Source: Diploscapter coronatus
Lineage: Eukaryota; Nematoda; Chromadorea; Rhabditida; Rhabditidae
Reading direction: 5' to 3'
NCBI GenBank assembly: GCA_964036155.1
Contig: OZ038422.1
Location: 61,961,201 to 62,025,200 of the forward strand
DNA: 64,000 bases
Below, piece after piece: positions 34,945-48,400 of the stretch. The position numbers and the translations under genes were made by a program. Position 1 is the stretch's first letter, and every line of letters begins with the position of its first letter. Under the pieces are notes generated by a model. The model saw only the letters and a list, made by a program, of their open reading frames with translations, searched no databases and had not been told where the DNA came from.

Positions 34945-37900
34945 ATGGATCCTGTCGTTACTGATGCTGATCAGGTAAAAATTTCAAAATAAAAAACAAT
35001 TAAAGTTAAAAACTTTAGGGCAGCTCCGAAATTCCTCCGACCGAGGAGCCAAAACCCGAGCAGGATACAGAAGCGCTGCCCCAAAGTGACGAGTTCTGCT
35101 TTAAAGCCCCGCTTCCTCCGATCAAGTAAAACTCATTATTATTATTTTTTTAAAAATAAATTGACAAAAATTATCCTTCTTTACTATATTTATTCTGTTC
35201 TCTAAGCTAAACGTTTAAACTTTACAAAAAAAGACGAAATTTTTTTAAATAAAAGAAAAAAAATTAGGAGGGGCAAAAGAGGCCGTGGTGCCGCGAATAT
35301 TTCCATCGTCCATTCGCCGGCGGCCAGAAGGAACGGGCATATCTCCGCTGAAAACAGCACCTCCCCACCTAGGTACGCAGTTTATTATTAATTCAGATTT
35401 AAGCGATCTTCAAAAAAAAACTTCTAAACCCATTAAGTTTCGCCTGAAAACTAATTTCGAGCCAAATTTCATGTCATAATTGACTCGGGAGTCATTTTTC
35501 TTCTTAATAGAGAAGATGATAAATTTACAAATTCAACTTTTCTGAAAATCTTCGATACAGTTTTCTGAGAAAAGTTTATACAATTTCACAAATTATACTT
35601 TTTCCTGAAATTCTAAAATTCAATTTTGCAGACGCGGTCACAAGTCGGGTCGCGGCGGCTCGTGCCGAGGTTCACGAGGAGGGCTCAGCAGGCGGATGGC
35701 TCGAGCTGATGGGCAATTTCCTGCGCATAAAGCGAGTGGAGCTTCCGGCAGAGGCAGGGGTGGTAGAGGTGGTGCGAATCGGCTGGTTAGACAGGTAAAA
35801 ACTTTTACTCGAAATTTTAAGTTTTTTTTCCTAATTTTATTACTTTTTCTAAAATTTTAACGATTTTTTAAACGAAATTCTATGAAAGCCTGGCGTTTAT
35901 TGCCATATTTTTAATATTTGGAGCATCTGATCTTTAAATAGAAATTTTTTAGGATACCCTCCCCTTCCAGACCTCCGAAGAAGGCCAGAATCCAGCTGCC
36001 CTTCAACCGGTGAAAAAGGTGATCCGGGTTCGAGTGAACGGAAAGTACAGGGTCAGGACGAGAGTCGGTGCCAGAGTGGCGGCGAGGATGCAAGCAGCTA
36101 GGTAAAATTTAGAAAATGTCATTTTTAAATAAAAATTAGACATTAAAAACCATTATATTTTTCCCTAAAAAAATTCCCATGAATAACCAGAAAAGTTGAA
36201 AATTATGCACAAAATTCTGTTTTAAAAAATAGAAATTTTCTAAGGTCAAATGCTAGAAAAAGTGAATTTGCTGAAGATTAAACCTATTTTTGAAAATCCG
36301 AATTTTTTTTGCAGACAATCGGCAATCGAAAAATCCAAGAAGGGCAGAGGAAAGAAGGCGTATGATTTGGCGTTGAAGAAATCGAAGAGAGGCCTGGGAC
36401 TGAAGGCGTCGGATCTGACGGATCCCCCAAATGGAGCTGGATCGGACATTCCCCCACCACCTCCTCTGAAATTCGTCAAACACGACATGTTCTGTCCGAT
36501 GACACAGAATTATTTGGGTGGGGGGATTTTTTTTGAAAGATTAAAAAAAAGAACTTTTCACTATTTATTATTTGAGAAACACATCTCTTATCTTTTCAAA
36601 AGCTGAACAATTAGGTTTTTTGAGGAAATTTGAAAGTTTTCAGAAAAACTGACCGACCTACCGAAGTTCGCGTCGATTCCGAAATGGCTGCACAATTGGA
36701 TCGATTACAAGAAGAAGCACTTGGCTGGGCGGTGAAAATTGAACTTTCATATTTAGCTTTAAAGCTCTCAATAGACTTTTCTTGAAGATAAAAGTGAAAT
36801 TTATCATGGAGTAAAACTATCTTCCAGTTTAACTTCGAAGTTAAAAATTAACTTAAAACTTGATAATTCAAACTTCAATTTAATCTTGAAGTTAAAATCA
36901 CAATTAACTATGAAGTGAACATATCTAGTTGATCGTTAAAATGATTTCAATTTTCAGATGGATAGTGAAAGCCAGGAAAAGGATCGAACAAATGAAGAGA
37001 GACAAGAGAAGAAAACAAACCATGCAACTGATCCGAGCAACGATGAACGTGAAGAGGGAGTGCGGGGAGGAGGAGGAAGCAGAAAGTATGGAGGTACGGT
37101 ATTCTAGTTTTTGAAAATTTAAACTATAAGAATGGACCTATTTTTGGGGCATTTTGAAAAGTTTCAATTTTTCCGCCAAGAATGTCACTTTCGATAAATT
37201 GTAAAAAACTCGAATTTCAGATAAAATGCGAAGATGTATCGATGGTGGATGTGAATGAAAGGAACGAAAACGGAAGTGAAGTGATCAAATGTGAAGATGG
37301 CAAAATTTCGGAAAATCTGGAGAAGGTAAAATTTAATTAAAAGACTTTGGAAGATTTGAATTTTTAAAAATCTATTTTCAGGGAATTTCCAAAACTGCCC
37401 AGAAGGATCCGAAACTTGAGGACGTCGTGGTCGATGATGAACCTTGCTACTCTAAATATTCGGAAAGTCAGAATGTGAAAAAGAAATTGGTAAGATTAAA
37501 AAAAACTAAAAATTGAAGAAAAACAAAAAGAATAATTGAAAATGTAAACATATTTTAAACTTTCAGAAGCGCCGCACCGCTCCGACTTTCAACTGGCTCG
37601 ACGAAAAAATCCCGTTCGTGCAGGAAATCATTTTGGACGAATATTCAGTGCTTGGATTCACATCGATGCACGACCAAAAGGTTGGATTTTTTAAATTCAA
37701 TTTTTCTTTAAAATTGAAAGTTTGATGTCATTTCTTCTCGAATTTTCACATTTCAAAGCCCCTAAATTATTTTTGATAAACCCTAAATTTATCTAATTCG
37801 CAAATCGCAATATCTCACTCGACATTTGTTTAAGCTCTAATTGACAGTTTGTGTTTTAGGAAGATCTTCGCAGAATAATTAGGGTTTTCTCGAAGCGAGC

Positions 37901-40900
37901 CGGACTAAATTCATGAGTTTTCGAAGCAGTTTTGCAAAATTTTGAATTTTCCTGGGAATTAGTTAATTAGGTTAATTTTTTTCAAAAGATAGGGCTCTTT
38001 TCGAGGAAACGAAATTGAAAATTCAAATTGCTCGTTAATTTTTGAACCTAAAACACAACTGAGCTTTGGTCTACGCAAAAGCAAAAAATGACATTTTTAT
38101 TGGGAAAATAAAAATGCAGCGTTAAAATGTTCTTCTATTAAAATAGCAAAAGTTGATTTTAACTATCATTTTTTTTTTTTAATTTTACCTTTTTTCTAAC
38201 AGAAAAGTAAAAAGCAAAATACAATTTTTCCAGCATTTTAGAATTTCCAGGAAAAATTCCTTTCCGCATTTTAAAAGTCCCCTTCTCCCTTTCACTTTAC
38301 TTTGAGCATAACACGGCGGCCCCAACAGCATTGTTGTGTAATACTTTTCACTCCCGACTTTTCGAACGTTTCTTTCTTTTCTCTTCTGATTTTCTTAGCT
38401 ATTTCTCTTTTCTTTCCTTCTTTTTCAATCTCTCTTTGTTTTTCTCTCTTCCTCTTTGTCTTTCTAATTGTTCTATGATTTTTGTTCGGGTGAATAATCA
38501 TCAAAAGTTCTGGCTTTCAAAAAATTACAAGAACTTATAATTTTATGAAGTAGAATTTTGGAAAATGGAACAACGGATAATTCGTTACTTCGTTGCCTAC
38601 GAAATAGCAGGAAAATATATCCTCCTACCTTGCTTCTTATACTCTTAACTACGGGTAATGAAGTAACGAACTATCCAAAGTGTCGGGAAAGTGGCATCAC
38701 AAAATAAGTAATTTTGGAGAAATAGTTTGAAAAAAATAAGTTTTTAAAATTTCAGATTTTCGACGATCAAATTGAGGCTCTGCGTTTGACCGAATTGGAC
38801 AAAGTCAAAACGAAAAAGGCGGAAAAAGCCCGACGCTGCACCGCGCTCAGGAAAAAGATCAAATTGAGACGGGTGGGTCGATTTTTGTTTATTTGCTTTT
38901 AAAATTTTCATTTTTTAATGTTTTCTTAAAAATCGAATTTGCATATCTTCTTTATTGGATATTTCTGAAGATTCTAATTTTTCTTATATTTCTCTTTTGA
39001 AATTTATAGATTTAATAATTTTATTGAAGAAGACTTGAATTGCATGATTCAAAAATTTCAAAGCGTGATATTAAAAAGTGTAGACTCAACGCCCTTTTTC
39101 ATTTTTGAAGTTTTAAATTTCAGCGAGAAAAAATTAATTTCCCCCCAGAAAACCCGACAATTTTGTGTGCAATTTTTTATGAGAATTTTCCGCTCGTTTA
39201 ATACGAGCAATTCTTGCAAAAACGAGCGTTTTTTCGCTAAATTTTCCCTGCATTTAATCAGTCGGCTGTAATTTATTTATGAGCTCTTAAAGAGCGCGGA
39301 AAAAGTTTCTCGGAACTCGATAAAGTGAGTAGTTCATTAAAGTTTCTGGTAGAAATTCTTTTTTCAAGTCATCCAACGAACTCTTGCAATAATCGTATAG
39401 AATAGTAGGAAATTACATCTTTAAACTTTTAGGAGCAACCCTGAAAATCGTAAGAAAATGCTATTTTCACCCTTAATTAGTCTATATTCATGAGAATTCA
39501 CACCTGCGTAAATGGTCTATTTAAATGTTGCAATTATTTTAAGATAGCTCAGACGGTTTTAACCCCCTATCCTTTATCATAGGTCTAGAAATTTATACTC
39601 ACTTCAATTAGCACAATTTTCTCGGTAAGCCCGCTTTTTCTATCCGGGAAATTCTCCAAACGATGTGCATTAGTAATGCTTACTCGGAACGAATTAGAGG
39701 GTGATATTTATCGAGCAACTTAATTCTATGCTGTTTTTTGCAGAATTTATCGTTGTAGGTGAATATCTAAAAACTTGCTAGACTAATAGGCGTGAGATTG
39801 GGAGTTTCCTACTAAAAATAATTCCTAAATTAGTTTTTGCAACTCGTAACATGGTATTGGTATGGAAATACTCTGAAGTTAATTTTTAACCTAAGGATTT
39901 CAAAAATTTTATTTTGGGAATATTTTTTTACAGAAAACCCGAAAGATCAACCCTTGGATATCTAGGTTATAATTAACTATTGCGGAAACTTGATTTTTCA
40001 TTCTCGGAAAAATCCTTTTTTTCCAAAAATTCCTCGCTTTTTTCTACTTTCCTGGGAAAATAACCGCATTTCCCATGTCTCTCGAGAAGCGGCAAATCAA
40101 ATTTTTGCGCAAAAAAATCGGATTATCATAATTCGTTTGACATTGGTGAAAATGTGATTTAGCATTCGTATTCTGGGAAAACATTTTACTTTTGCATAAT
40201 CTGAAATGTTTTTCGTATGATAAATAACAGGCTGGACTTCATTTTGGATACGGCACAGAATTTTTCATAAAGTAGCTTCTTTTCATGGGATAAATTATAG
40301 TTCGAAGTAATTTTCAATGCTGCACCAGATATTTCACGCTTTCTGAGAACTCCCTATCAATTTAAAACTACATAGTCCATTAATTCGAGTTCTCTCTATG
40401 GAAGCCTTTGGACTTGCAATTTTTCGAGATAATTTTTTGAAATGGCTCCCTAAGATTTTCAAACTTTCACGTAACTTCAAAAATTACTCATGCCTAAATG
40501 ATTCGTTACCCTCGACCCCCTCGACTATCGTCTTTGACCTCGCTCAAGGCATATCAGCCTATCATGTCACTTGTGTTAAATTCCAGCCGACTTTTCTCAT
40601 TCTTTTCTTTTCTCTCTCCGACTTTCTAATAGCATTTCTGTTCTTTTTATTTTGGCACAAGCTGCATCTGTTCTGGATATCAGATGTTAACGTGAATTGC
40701 TCTGACTTTCACGCTAATATATCTTTTTTCGACTTTAAACTACTTCTTTCCCTCTTTTCTTTCTATCTTTCTATTTTCTTTCTCTCCCTTTTTATCACTT
40801 TAACCCTTCGGCTCTGCTCTGTATTACACTATAATTTCGTCTCGTGTGTCGTCATCTGTCTGCATCTTTCCCTTTTCAATTTTCAATGATTTTTTCTTTC

Positions 40901-43900
40901 TCTCCTCTCTCAAAATTCAATACTCTCTAAATAGAGTTTGATTTTTTTTTGCAAAATCATGCGCGTTTTCACACTTGAAAATTCGCCATTTGTCACTGAA
41001 ATTTTACGAATTTTTTTCTCAGTTTTTTGTGCTCTGCAAAATGGTTTTTCATTATTTCAACATTTTTCACACCTATATTTCATTTTGTTTTGATTATTCG
41101 AGCGGTTATAGACTCGGCCTGGGTGATTTTGTGAAATTTCACTTTTTCCCGACCGGAAATTTTCTCTTATCACTTCTCATGAAAAATTGACGATTTTAAT
41201 GAGTACCGAACGAGTCTAATTTTATTTTTTCAGTTTAGATTTCAATGAAATGATAAGGGGCGAATTTTGAAACTAATCTGAAAATGATCGAAAATGGAAA
41301 ATTTTTGCGTCCTGTCTTTTTTATGCCCGAAAAAATAGGGTTCTTTCGATCGCTAGAAAAACTGTTGTAATTGACCATTTGGCGCGCGCAATTAGAGAAA
41401 GAAAGAAAGCGAGAGAGTATAGAAAAAAAAACACGGGGTTAGAGGAAGGGAAAAGACGCAGTGAAGGGAAGAGAACGAACAACGTCCTTGTCGCCTCCCC
41501 TTTACGCCTCGCTCCATCACTTTCAATTTTGTTCCAATTTCTGTCTGACTTCTCTCTCCGCTCTCTTCATTTCCCGCTCTAAAAATTGATCTTCCCGTCC
41601 GTTTTTTGCCGAATTTTCCACATCGGATGTTGCCCACTTTATCATCAATTTTTCCGATTTAAAAATATTCCAGTCGATTTCAAGAACCTATCCCTTATCA
41701 TTGAACGAGAGAAATTGCGTGAATTTTACACAAACATTTGCGTTTTTTCCCGGTCGAGGTTGAAAAAAGATCACATCAAATATACACACACAGTTTATAT
41801 ATGTGACTTTCTGGCGCGACGATTTTCTTGCCAAAATCTCTAACCCGGCTGTTTAAACAACTGAGCCACCCGTTCATTTGAGAGCTAGGGTTCAAAGAAC
41901 AAGTTCTAATTGAGGACACGTGATGGCCTGGAGTTTTTTAGTTTTACCTTCAGACACTGTTTTTATAATAGGAATCCCTAAAATTCACTTTTTTGAATTC
42001 CCGGAAAACTAAAGTCTATCAGATTCAATAGCAGCTAATAGGAAATTTTCTCGCAAGTCTCGACATTTTCTTGATAGAATAAAATCTAATTATAAGAAAT
42101 TTGTTTACCCTATCTTCTGTGGTGAAAATTAATTGAGTCGGACACTTTCGAGATCAAATTTTCCCTCGAAGAGCCTTTTGATTAGATTATTTTTCGCCTA
42201 ATATATTCTCGATATTAAGGGCTATACTATAGCACCTGTCAAACTTTGTGACCAAAGAATCAGTTCTTTTTTCTAAAGTGATCGTTAATTAATGTAGTGT
42301 ACTGCAGGTTTGTTGAATACCCCGTAGCCCCATAAATTCTGTAGGTAAACAGATTTAAACAGGTAAAAATGAATATGAATAGGGTAGAGTTAGAATGTTA
42401 TAGGGTATATATGGTATCAAAATGATTAGCACATCAGGCTATACATTTTTATACCAAATAGCCTACCACGCTTTAACCCTAGCTATTATGCAAATCTTTT
42501 TACCTACGGGTTATTCAAAAAACCGTACTGCATAAGCTAAGGAAATTCGTATATTTCGAAGCCTAGCAAAGTAGTTTAGTAGGCTTCTCAATACTACTTT
42601 TATTAATTGTCCTTAAAATTCATATTTTTATAGTAGGTCAGAAATCGAACCTTCATTCATCTTTTTCCGTGAAAAGAGTTAATGTAATTATTTGCCCAAA
42701 GTGTCTATTGACTCTAGCCATAATTGAATGAAATGAACGGGGAAAAATGTCAACTTTCACAATTTATTCAACATTTTTTCCTTCGACGCACTTTTTCCGC
42801 AAACATAAATGAACTTGTGTACATATTAGTCGTGTTCTACACTCTTTCTCTTAATAAGCGAATTCCAGAAATGCAAAAAATAGTCGTGCCTAATTCGAAG
42901 AATTGTGCTCTCTCGGGGAAAATTTAAACTAATTTTCACCTCGTTTCTCATGCAACAACTCTCGAAAATAATTATTTTCCTCGAACAGATATGTACCAGA
43001 AATTTATTTTTAAAATTAAAATTCTGTACTCCCTACTGAATTATGATGATATGATGCTTTCATCGGGAATTGAATATTTTAAAGTTGCGTCATAATTTAC
43101 ATTTAAAAAATGTTAAAAATCCTGAAATCATATTTTCATTTAGAAACGACATTATTTGAACCTTAGAAATTTCGTTTAAAATCGTGAAATTATTAAATTT
43201 GTATTGAAATTTGCAACATATTTTTGATTATTTAGCAAATCAATTTTAATTATTGATTTTTCAGTACGTCATCCTCAAATATCAACGCCAGCAACGTAAA
43301 CGTCAGCGCCTTGAAAAACGTGAGCGTCAAATCGTTGAGCGCAAGGCCAAATACGATACGCTCAAGAAGCTTGTCAAGGTGAGTAACCGTTTAGTCTAGT
43401 CGATAAAACGGCAATATGGGCATTATTTTTACAAAAATATAAAAAAATTCAGGCCTAAGAACGGGGTTTTTAAGCCATTACGTTCGGGCGTACTCCCTTA
43501 AGGCGAAATATTTTGCCAGTCTTATTGCGTACCCCCTATGTATCAACTTTCAATAGAAAAAATTTATCCTTGCCTACCCCTCCTCGATAATTTTTCTTTT
43601 CGGCTGAAAGTCTGTTTAGGTCTGATAAAAGTACGAGTATTATATCAGACGTATTTGTTTTGCAAAAATTCTATAAATAGCGCATTATACTTTTTTCTTT
43701 GCAAGAATCCCAGATATGACTAATCAGACAGACCTAAGGAGGACTATCTCCAGAAAGCCCTTGAGACCTATCCCTCTGTAGTAATTCCTATAAAATTTTG
43801 TATCTCTAGCCTAAAATTTTGACACATTTTCGTTGTGTGTGCTCACAATCAGAACGATAATTTCGTTCGTGCGATCTACCCCTGGTATATTTCCTTCGCT

Positions 43901-45455
43901 TGACGAAAGTACTCCCTAGGTCTGTAGTCGGATGATAACGCGTCTGGATTTAATCTTTTATCGGAAGGATATGAGGTTTGAATCCAACGTCATTTTCATT
44001 TTGCAAAAATCCTATTTAATTCGGCTTTTTGGTGGTAATGCCCTATTATGGCAACGAGACGCAAATAGACGAAAGGAGCTTTATTTTTCTTTATTTGGGC
44101 CCAGAATTAGATATTAGATTACAGAAGTGTGCATTTAAGATACGAGAAGAAAAAATAAGACCCGATGAATACAATAGAAGCCAAAAATAAGTAAAACGTG
44201 GCTTATTTTACGAAAGCTTGGAGGCTCAATCTATTTTTTAATTTCCTAGAGAAAATTTTTTTTCGATTTTTTCATGTAATTTTTAATTTTCTGTGACAAA
44301 GAATGATCGTTTATTGAAAATTGCCAAAAATGTGGTTAGTCACGCAATTTCAACCCGAAAGAACTAATTAGTCAATGTCAATGTGTCGTTTGACCAAATG
44401 TCTTACCATTCGGCTAATGCGGTTAACAAAATTAAAACACGTAATTTGGGTTAGCAGATCGGAATTTCCTCATTTCTCAGAACTCCTTAACTCGATGACC
44501 AAGTATGTAGTTTTTAAAACAGACTCGGGTATTTTAAAGAACTACCTTTAAGGTAAATTGAATTAGCTGGGAGCATAATTTTATTTGCCCTGAATGGCAG
44601 GTCGGGAGAAGAGAATTTCGTGGTTTGTTTGTACCAGGTCAAAGTGTGCGTGCACGTCTGTCTAAATCGGTTAAAAATGATTGATAGGGAAAAAATTTAC
44701 TGGAGTAGGAAAAAATAAAGAAATTTATCTCATCATGACCAATTTTGTCTGGGTTAAGTGAGTGAAAACCCCAAGTGAAAAGAACGATATGATGATGAGA
44801 ATTGATATAATGCAATCGACGATAAGTCATTGACAAATGATTAATTATCGAAAGTGTCCTCCATTTGATATGATAAGGAGAAAAGAAGTGATAAAAAGCG
44901 ATAGTCTGATCATGGCTGCTAATGAAAATCATAGTTTCCTATGTTGACAGAATATTTTCCGGAATCAATATCTTTTAAATTTTGTTCAGAAATTAACATT
45001 AAAAAAGAAATTTGGCAAAGGCTACACTTTAAATTTGATTTCTTTAGTAAAATTAGCATATTTTGAAGAATCGTAAAAATTTTCAGGAAGCCATCGAAAA
45101 AGACGAATTCAGCGAGGAGCTTCGTACGCAGTGGATTCAAATCAGGGAGAAGAGGAAGAAACGTCGTGAGGAACGACGCAAGCGGAAATCGGAGCACGAG
45201 GTTGGAATTTTTTTCTTTTAAGATTTATGCTAATTCTATTAAAGTGAAATTTTTTTTAATTCTATTTTTTTTGGTAAAAAAATTACTTCGGTTGATCTTT
45301 TCGTCGAAAGTGCTGATTTTGCTTGTAAAAATTTGAATTTATGCTAACTTTTTTCGAAATTTTCAGGCCCGCAAAGAAGCTCGTCGTGCTAGTCGTCCGC
45401 GAAGGCGCAACGGCAAGAAGCGAGCCAAGGAGCGCAAGAAGAAGAGAGAGGTCGG

Positions 45456-45488
<33 letters not shown>

Positions 45489-48400
45489 GTCTTACCCCTC
45501 CTAGTTTTTCCTAAGATATCATTTTGACCCCCAAAGTTTGTCATTGAAAAATCACTCCTACCCCCTAAATTTTTCAAAATCATCTTGATTTTGCATATAA
45601 ATTTTAGCTTGTTGTTGTTTTTTTTTTCTAAATTTTCAAAAATCAAGCCCCTAAAGCATTTTCCCGGAATTTTCGATCTCTGAAACTAGGCTCTGTTTAG
45701 TTTTCACTCTGATTGCAAAAAGCGCGCTTTTTCTGCGTATTTTCAATGAAATTGCGTCCTTCTTCTCTGAATCACTGTAATGCAATTTTACTTGCCGGGC
45801 CGTTGCAAAATTTAACGAATTGAAAATGCAATTTTTGCGCTCGAAATTCGATTCACTTGAAATCCAATTTATCCCCATACATGGACTCTGAACTTTTCCC
45901 ACTATACTAAAAACTCGGGAAATCTCTTTTCAAATTACCCAAATTGATATCCAATCTGACTTTAATCCCTATCTCTCAACATTGGAACTTTTCGATCCCC
46001 ACTTATGGAAGTCCCCTCCCCTCTCCTCCCTTTCCTTTCTCGGCGAGAATGCTCTCCTACTTTGATGCCTGCATCCTCTGCGTCTCTGACCAGTCGGCTG
46101 TCACTTACCCTAATTGCCACTCCACTCTCTGTTTCCTTTCCCCATACTATTTCCTTATGACTCTAGCCCTCTGTGCTCTTAAACGGACACCACTCTCCCA
46201 ATGGCGAGATATCGATTTTTGGAAATAGTAGGGTAAAAGACGCAGAGAAAGAGAGAAATCATTTTGAAGGCCACCCCTCGGAGTGAGCGCGAGCGCGCGT
46301 ACTTTCTACTATTTTGTCCCGCTTTTTCTTTCCAATTGGATTTCAACGGTTTTAGGAAACTCCTAGTCTAGATATCAGGCGTAAAATCTGGCCCATTGCT
46401 AACTTGTTAAAAAGGATTCTGAGAAAGTTTAGCATTGGAGCGCATTTTACGTGAGAATATGTATTTTAATTACTTGTTCTTTCGATAGAATAGCATAAAA
46501 CATGCTGTAATGCGAACGTATTTTTCTTTGTAACTTTCACTCTTTCGTCCATAATCTGACCAGCTATTATAGTCTCATTTTAGCGAGACAGAAAAAGAAA
46601 GAAGAAATGGTATGAGAATCGAGGAGAGTGGAAAAGAGCGAGAGTAAAACAGACTAGTCCACTCGGGCCGAGATGCATTTTCACACAGAGATTTTCCCTT
46701 TTCGTCGACCGTTCACTGCGTCTTTTCTCTAACCTTCTAAATTCTTCCTTTCTACACTATTTCTTCTCCTCTTTCCCCCTGACGATCTCTATTTCTATAG
46801 AATTTCTTTCTTATAAATTTCACTTGACGAAATCTAGCAGCGTCGACTACAATCTATCCATTATTTCGATTGAGGGATATTCGTGTAAAACGTACTTGAA
46901 AAGGGGCAGGACTTTTTATTTTCCCTTCGCTTTTTGTGTTCGGCTCAAGGACGTTTTTCGTCTTTCTTAGCTCTACGATCTCTCTTTTCGCTTGATTATT
47001 TACCCCTTGTAAACACCGTCTGCGATAGGGAAATTGAAAATTGATCTCTTTTTAGGGTTCATTTTATTTTCTAAACTTTTTCTGCTGAAAATCAATCCCT
47101 TTCCAGTTCTTTTTGTCAAATTCTAAACTTCACATAAGCGGAAATATTTAGTTTATAGTTTATGCGCCGTTCTGTAATTACATATCTTTAGAGAACTTAG
47201 AAAATGCTGATCTTCACCAATTTTTCTTCGAATAGATCATTTACAAGGCTTTAAAGACCTCATTTTTATAAGGAAAAGCTGATCTTTAGCAAGAATCGAT
47301 GAGAAAAATCATTGACACCTCTCTAGATCATGAGAAACTTTCATGTAACTTTTCGAATCATTCATCAAAAATTGAGAAAGACCTTTAGATCTTGAGAATT
47401 TTTTTCCAAACTTTTCAAGTCATCTATAAAAATTGGACGAGACTACACTAAACCCTGAGAATTTCCCTCCCAATCTTTCGTTCGTCCATAAATATTTATA
47501 TTTTCTTTCAATATGACGCTCGCTAGCGCGCTCTTCCCATGAATATTGCACGCGCACACCACACGCTCTTTGCAGTATTTATTTTCACTTTTTTATTTCT
47601 CTCCTTTTTTCTCTAACTCTCTTCTAAACCTCTGACTATTTCTTTTTATCCCTCACTTTCTACTTTTCCTTTTCTTTTCCCCTCTCCAATTGTATCTAGT
47701 CATTTTTCGCCTCCTCTCTGTATACAGGCGTCCTCGATTTTTTCCAGGGAAAATCGACCGCTTTTCCGATCCTTCGTTCGATTTTCTGTCTCTTTAAAAA
47801 TCTTTCTCTTTCTGATTTTCTTCCGAATCTCTTGCTATTTCTTCTTTCTCTCTATCCTTTTCTTTCCTTCTCTCTCACCTTTCACTTTTCGGCCCACTGC
47901 GTGTGTCCGCCTATTATGCATTCATTCGCTTTCACATACAGGATCGCGCGCAGATCGAGAAATGCTAAAATAGCACAGAAAAACTTGAGAGACGAAAAAG
48001 AATCAGAATCTAGATTTCTGCGTCTCTTACCCTCTTATTTTACAACACTATTTCTAGGCTTTACAAAACCACGTAACTAATAGTATTTCAATTATCCCAG
48101 CCTGTTTTCAAGAAAAAAAAAACAACTTTTTCCTATTTGGCTTCTGGCAAAAGGGCTCTTCCTTATTCTCTATTTTTTCTCTGCTTCTCTAAAACCTCTC
48201 GCTGATCCCTTTCTTTCTCTTCCTCACTCTCGCCCTTTCTTTACATTTCGTCTCAAGTGCGTGTCACTCCGTTTTTAATCCAATGCAATTTTTCCCCTTC
48301 TTTCTTTCTTTTTTCTCATTTTGAGAGGGGATCCTTTTCCAAATTGAATTTTCTTCGAGAAGATAAGTCTAGGCAATGTTCAGGCCTTTTATTTTACAAA

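Larger units (their letters stand above)
38873..43264 (+). other. Giant intron 12 of the AUTS2-like gene
   Basis: A 4.4-kb intron with phase-0 boundaries. It contains a pyrimidine-rich block (about 40580-40920) that leaves a 163-codon plus-strand frame open, a GA-to-CT switch at about 41380-41580, tRNA-like fragments near 39545 and 41098, and the MITE-like element at 42292-42535. No nested gene could be supported. Confidence 0.6.

Noticed and set aside
36250..36606. 118-codon frame read as a separate gene
   Set aside because: Only 36315-36517 is coding, as exon 6 of the AUTS2-like gene; the rest is intron.
40398..40889. 163-codon hydrophobic plus-strand frame in intron 12
   Set aside because: The Phe/Leu/Ser content follows directly from a pyrimidine-rich tract; no topology or family pattern is present.
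41098..41130. Serine-tRNA-like string CGAGCGGTTATAGACTCG
   Set aside because: Only a D-arm-like word is present; no T-arm or acceptor stem follows, so I did not list it as an RNA gene.
41830..41900. tRNA-like words on both strands (TGGCTCAGTTG minus, AGGGTTCAAAG plus)
   Set aside because: The A-box-like and B-box-like words are on opposite strands and cannot form one tRNA.
45944..46228. 94-codon plus-strand frame in intron 15
   Set aside because: Pyrimidine-rich intron sequence with no family resemblance.
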